From Pezicula radicicola (lineage: Eukaryota > Ascomycota > Leotiomycetes > Helotiales > Dermateaceae), in contig PDUO01000127.1 of assembly GCA_003008705.1 (NCBI GenBank), forward strand, positions 44,275 through 55,978: DNA of 11,704 bases, given 5' to 3'. The notes beneath the pieces are model-generated. The model saw only the letters and a list, made by a program, of their open reading frames with translations. It was not told the origin of the DNA and searched no databases. Both the position numbers and the translations under genes were made by a program. Below, one piece after another: positions 8,092 through 11,704 of this stretch. How positions within the stretch are numbered: position 1 is the first letter of the stretch; each line of letters opens with the position of its first letter.

Positions 8092-8970
8092 CTAGTCTAA
8101 ACTCGACTTAGACGGAAGATTGCCGGTAATGAGATAGATCTCATCATCTCTCTTTTACCCTCGGAACCTGACTGACAACTTGGCCCCGGATTCTTTATCA
8201 TGCAAGACGGACTAGAAGTGATGTTGAAGCCGAGGTCGAACGAACCAGCAAGGTTTTAAGGCAGGCATAGAGAGATCAAATGGTGGCCTCGCTAGTTTTG
8301 GCCTTCTTTCGCATTGAGCTTTGCGCAGTGCTAGAGCTGCGTAGCCCAAAACAATAGAGCTTGCAATCGTACAAGATAAAATTGAGGTAGTGGTTAAGGT
8401 AAAGAGCCTCAACTCCCAAAGTTCCGAGCCGGGACAGGACTGTACAGCATTAGGGCAAACACGAAATTGAGGATCTTGCGGGCACATGAGTAGCGAAGAC
8501 TTGATCACAATCTCCTATAGGAAGCATCTAACCGCATTTGAAATTACGAAGCATCTCAACATCAGCAGAGCGAGTTTAGAAAGTAGAAACTGTAAGGCAG
8601 GATAGTCACCACGTTTCAGTGTCCATATGTTCTGCCGTGGCTCCGCCACTTGAATGTAGTTTCCGAAATGATTCTTGCCGTGACTTTAGAGAAAATGACA
8701 TCGAATTGATGAAAACTACATCTCCCTGCTACATATTGAACAATGCACGGGGACAATGAAGTCAAGGAATTTGAGTACCTTTTCAAATGAAAGAAAAATC
8801 CCTTGAAGCTTCTAGAATGGACTCCTACTTATCGATGTTGTGTTCAATTTTGTTTTTTTTAGACATGAAGGATGTAGCCCGTCCTTCTTAGCAGTGCCAT
8901 CTCCTCGGAAGCCCAAATGGTGTTTAAGTCTACTCTAGATATCGGCAAGCTGTCCTTCGAGACCCGAGGA
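8092..8970. other. Intergenic region, no convincing gene
   Basis: About 880 bp lie between the P450 remnant and the 3' end of the FAD hydroxylase pseudogene. The only notable open frame is on the minus strand, from an ATG at 8487 to 8212 (91 codons). It has several cysteines near its start (CPQDPQFRVCP, QSCPG), then one hydrophobic segment long enough to cross a membrane (LFTLTTTSILSCTIASSIVLGYAAL), then a basic stretch. No family is recognised and no introns or promoter support it, so I do not call it a gene. A run of eight T is present near 8852-8860. Confidence 0.4.
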
Positions 8971-11011
8971 TCAATGCTGGAACGACGCCATCATCTCAAC
9001 CGAATCCCGATCAATGTTTCCGATGGTCGCAGTAAACTTCGAAGATTGAGCGGACGCACTTGCTTTGTGCGTGACCTCGGCTCCACCCATAACTTGCCCA
9101 GTTACCTTCATCAAAATCTGATCGACTTCCAACATACTAATCTCTTTACTGCTTCCGATTCCTGACCGCCATGCAACGTGATCGTCCGGCCTGACCAGGA
9201 CGGTGTCTCTCTCCCAAATGTCCCGCACATGGTCTTCGTCGTGCAGGCGCAGTTTTCAAGGGAATGTTGAGCTTCTGAGCCTTGCTGTTGAACATATCTA
9301 CATAGATACCACTTGCGGTGAAGTCGACGAGTGTAAACTCTGGGCCTGACCTGAGCAGTTCGAAGATGTTGCTGTTGCCGTCTTTTAGCCATGCACTGGG
9401 GACTCTCGCCCCTGGCCATGTCGACGGGGTATAGTGTGATCTATTCCAATCCGGCTCCTCTCCAGGTTCATCATGTATAACCACGGGAGAGTCCGTGTAA
9501 CGGTAGTCCAGTTCAACTCCAAAGTCCTGGTTTTCGAAATCATTCGATTGCACATACTGTTTGATCCGTTCCCGAAGCTCGTGGCCTTCCTTTGTTTGGC
9601 TAGAGATGTTGCTTCTAGCCTCCTGTACCCATCCCTGCCAGTCTACATGCATGCTCCAATGCTTACCTGACTGTTCCATATTGCAGATAGCAACAGGTCT
9701 TCGTTCGGCCTCATATGAATCCAGGAGTGTCGCTCCAGCGTGGCCTTTGAGCACTGCTGCCAATTTCCACCCAATGTTAAAACTGTCACCAACTGCAGTG
9801 TTCATCCCGTAACCCCCAGTCGGGATATTCTGGTGCGCAGAATCTCCGGCCAGGAATACACGTCCCTTGGAAGAAATGTAGTGTTTGGCAAGATAGATGT
9901 TCGGCCTCCAACTGCTTTGAACAAGGATCTCGTGGACTTTGAGAGGGACATGACTACCGAGAGACCCTCCAAGGCCTTTTGTAATGGTCTCAATAGGGTC
10001 GATGTGAGATACGTCGGTGTCGACCGCGATAGGGGTATGTAGTGTCCACGTATCTTGTTCATCTTGGGAGATTAGGACTATCCCGGATGTGAAAAAGAGG
10101 TGCTATAATCGGCCTTGACGGTGTAAAATGGAAAGATCTCTAGATTTGAAGTGGATAAGACATAGTGCGCCTGGTCTATGGAGTATTAGCTTGTTCGATA
10201 GATGATTTTCGGTTTACTCTGCGCGCTTACATCGGTTCTCCAATCAAGTCAATCCCAAGACATCGACGTACACGGCTTCCTCCACATCGCAACCTATCAC
10301 ATATTTACTTTGGATGTGGTGATTCGAGCCCGAATTATCTGTCAAGTGACTCTCGACGCCGTTGTCTGTCTCGCTAAGGCTCTCAAACTTCATGCCGTAA
10401 TGAACTTCTACCATGCGACTTGCTTCGAGTTCTCGCCTGAGGTATGCTTCGAAAAGGTTTTGGGGCCCACGAACCCAGGCCTCATATGGCTGGGAACCAT
10501 CATTTTGTTCTCGAATCCGGGTTCGCCACTCCTGTGGGGAGGGTAAAGCCTACGGAGGGTCAGTATATACTTTTGTCCACAGATGAGGGCCGGATTACCC
10601 ATTTAGCAAAGGTTTCACCTCCTTCGGCAAGTCCCGTACTAAAAAGGACGTCTAGAGGGTATTGCGGTGGCACTCCTATGCATTGAATTTAACACTTTGA
10701 GTCACATACGCACAGTCTCCAACATGCCTTTTATTCGCTAGCAACAGGTGGGCTCACCTACCTCTTTCTTTCCAGCCTTCCGAGACCCCAAGTCGCCGCA
10801 GATGTTCCATACTTCGGCAATTGGTCAAGTCCATCTTTGGCCATTGTGTTTCTCTAAGATTTCGTTCCACCAGAATGCACTGAGTGCCATTTCTCGCTAG
10901 CTAGAGTGCGGCAAGAAGGCCAGCAGGTCCTGCGCCGACGACCAGAACATCGGTCTGATGATCAAAAACCTGCGCAATCAGCCATGCTCGGAGCGTGGGG
11001 ACCTGAACCAT
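8971..11011 (-). pseudogene. Phenol-hydroxylase-like FAD monooxygenase, four disabling lesions
   Basis: This is a class A flavoprotein hydroxylase (FAD_binding_3; TfdB/phenol 2-monooxygenase type), which would hydroxylate a phenolic ring using NAD(P)H. Exons: 11011-10762, 10675-10599, 10549-10231, 10175-8971; introns of 86, 49 and 55 nt all keep GT...AG signals. About 616 codons, full family length. Motifs: GAGPAG (residues 26-31), then MDLTNCRSMEHLRRLG; a DG-type motif YVIGCD/GGSRVRR; and the FAD-ribityl GD motif GDSAHQNIPTGGYGMNTAVGD. The thioredoxin-like C-terminal domain is recognisable by WERDTVLVRPDDHVAWR. Lesions: TAG at 10903-10901 (codon 37, where relatives have Q, inside the Rossmann helix); a one-base loss (or two-base gain) near 10281-10287, within the DG motif; TAG at 10105-10103, where relatives have W (RLxHLFFTSG); and a one-base gain near 9246-9252, just before LHDEDHVRDIWERD. 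The first stop leaves 36 residues. Frameshifts alone could be sequencing errors; four lesions together argue for a true pseudogene. Confidence 0.87.
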
Positions 11012-11287
11012 CCTACCATCTTGGAATCAACTATGTATGTACTTCGAGCTTCTCACTAGGAACTCTAGCACGTTCTATGAAGTGCGTTGCGGTGTAATAT
11101 GAGCACGGACTAAGGTAATACAGTAACAAGCACAGTAGAGAAAACAGTTATATCTGTAGTACGTATTGATTTATTGTCGCCTTAGCTTGAAATAAGTAAT
11201 AATTGATGCTACGATTAAAGTCGCAAAATGTCACCCATCACGGGAAGTGTTGCCCAACGTCGGCTCGCTGAGCTTTTAATGTTCATG
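11012..11287. promoter_or_regulatory. Upstream region of the FAD hydroxylase pseudogene
   Basis: This is the former promoter of the minus-strand hydroxylase, of normal base composition up to about 11280. It contains ACGTCGGC at 11257-11264, sharing CGTCGGC with the left half of the conserved block in the 2OG and BVMO promoters, about 250 bp before the start codon. The match covers only seven bases and may be chance. No gene is seen. Confidence 0.35.
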
Positions 11288-11704
11288 TTAATTAAACTTA
11301 TATAAAAGATTTAGTATAGTTATCTATTATTATTTTATTTATAGAAATATAAGTTATTTTAATTTACTTTTATTTAATAAGATCTTAAATATAATAATAA
11401 TAAATATTAATATACTTTAATCTTTTATAAAGATATAGATTCTTAACTAAAGTAAAAGTATCTTAGTTATCTTTATAAATTAAAATAATTATTAGATCTA
11501 GTTTAATATATTTATTATAATTTATATATTAGATTATTTAAATAATCTATTAATTAATTTTAGTAATTAATAATATTATTATATATTTAAACTTAGTATT
11601 TAATATAAATATTAATTTTTATACTTTATTTTTTTAAATAATTAATTTATTATAAAGTATTCTAATATTACTAAATATACTTTTATAATTATTCTTTTAG
11701 TTTA
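11288..11704. repeat. Extreme A/T-rich block with RIP-like composition
   Basis: The block is 417 bp with only 18 C and 18 G by hand count (under 9% G+C), beginning abruptly after normal sequence and running to the window edge. Every C is followed by T and every G is preceded by A: CpA, CpG and CpC (and TpG, GpG) are entirely absent. This is the pattern expected if all cytosines in those contexts, on both strands, have been converted to T. Such blocks in ascomycetes are usually old transposons destroyed by repeat-induced point mutation. No element type can be recognised, because stops are everywhere and no terminal repeat is visible. Confidence 0.75.

Noticed and set aside
8212..8487. A small membrane protein gene on the minus strand
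   Set aside because: It has one hydrophobic segment and several cysteines, but no family match, no supporting promoter or intron signals, and a length compatible with chance. The longer reading of this frame begins with GTG, which is not expected in a fungal nuclear gene.
9111..9419. Separate short genes at the 3' end of the FAD hydroxylase
   Set aside because: The overlapping frames at 9146-9805, 9111-9419 and 8971-9228 are one coding region cut by a single-base frameshift near 9246-9252. The 8971-9228 frame continues the family sequence (WERDTVLVRPDDHVAWR), and the 9111-9419 frame is an off-frame shadow.
11288..11704. A mitochondrial DNA insertion or centromeric satellite
   Set aside because: There is no tandem periodicity and no recognisable mitochondrial gene, and the strict absence of CpA, CpC and CpG fits context-dependent C-to-T mutation better. 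It cannot be fully excluded because the block runs off the window.

Overview
The window looks like accessory nuclear DNA of a filamentous ascomycete (Pezizomycotina). Genes are split by short introns (49-86 nt) with GT(A/G)AGT-type donors. The protein families are typical of fungal secondary-metabolite or aromatic-catabolism clusters. The right edge runs into an extremely A/T-rich block of the kind produced by repeat-induced point mutation (RIP). No organism or named cluster is claimed.

Layout, left to right: a promoter with a tRNA-like scrap at the edge (1-461); a 2-oxoglutarate/Fe(II) oxygenase gene on + with two in-frame stops (462-1529); an intact carboxymuconolactone-decarboxylase-like gene on - (1970-2545); a divergent promoter (2546-3070); an intact fumarylacetoacetate-hydrolase-family gene on + with one intron (3071-4016); a roughly 1 kb convergent gap that may hold a decayed coding fragment (4017-5080); an intact Baeyer-Villiger-type flavin monooxygenase on - with eight exons (5081-7209); its promoter (7210-7591); the C-terminal remnant of a cytochrome P450 on +, with the haem-cysteine motif still readable (7592-8091); a gap (8092-8970); a phenol-hydroxylase-like FAD monooxygenase on - with four disabling lesions but all splice sites intact (8971-11011); and the A/T block (about 11288-11704).

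The families (two flavin monooxygenases, P450, 2OG oxygenase, CMD protein, FAH hydrolase) suggest one oxidative pathway acting on an aromatic or polyketide compound: hydroxylation, oxygen insertion beside a ketone, then hydrolytic C-C or tautomer chemistry. No scaffold synthase, transporter or transcription factor is visible. The cluster appears to be decaying: the 2OG oxygenase, the P450 and the FAD hydroxylase are broken, while the CMD, FAH and BVMO genes remain open. The 2OG oxygenase and BVMO promoters share a 22-bp block with 19 identities, about 200 bp upstream of each start, and a related core lies in the CMD/FAH promoter. This suggests a former common regulator. All gene models come from reading the sequence by eye; intron positions were chosen where splice signals and reading frame agree with family motifs.
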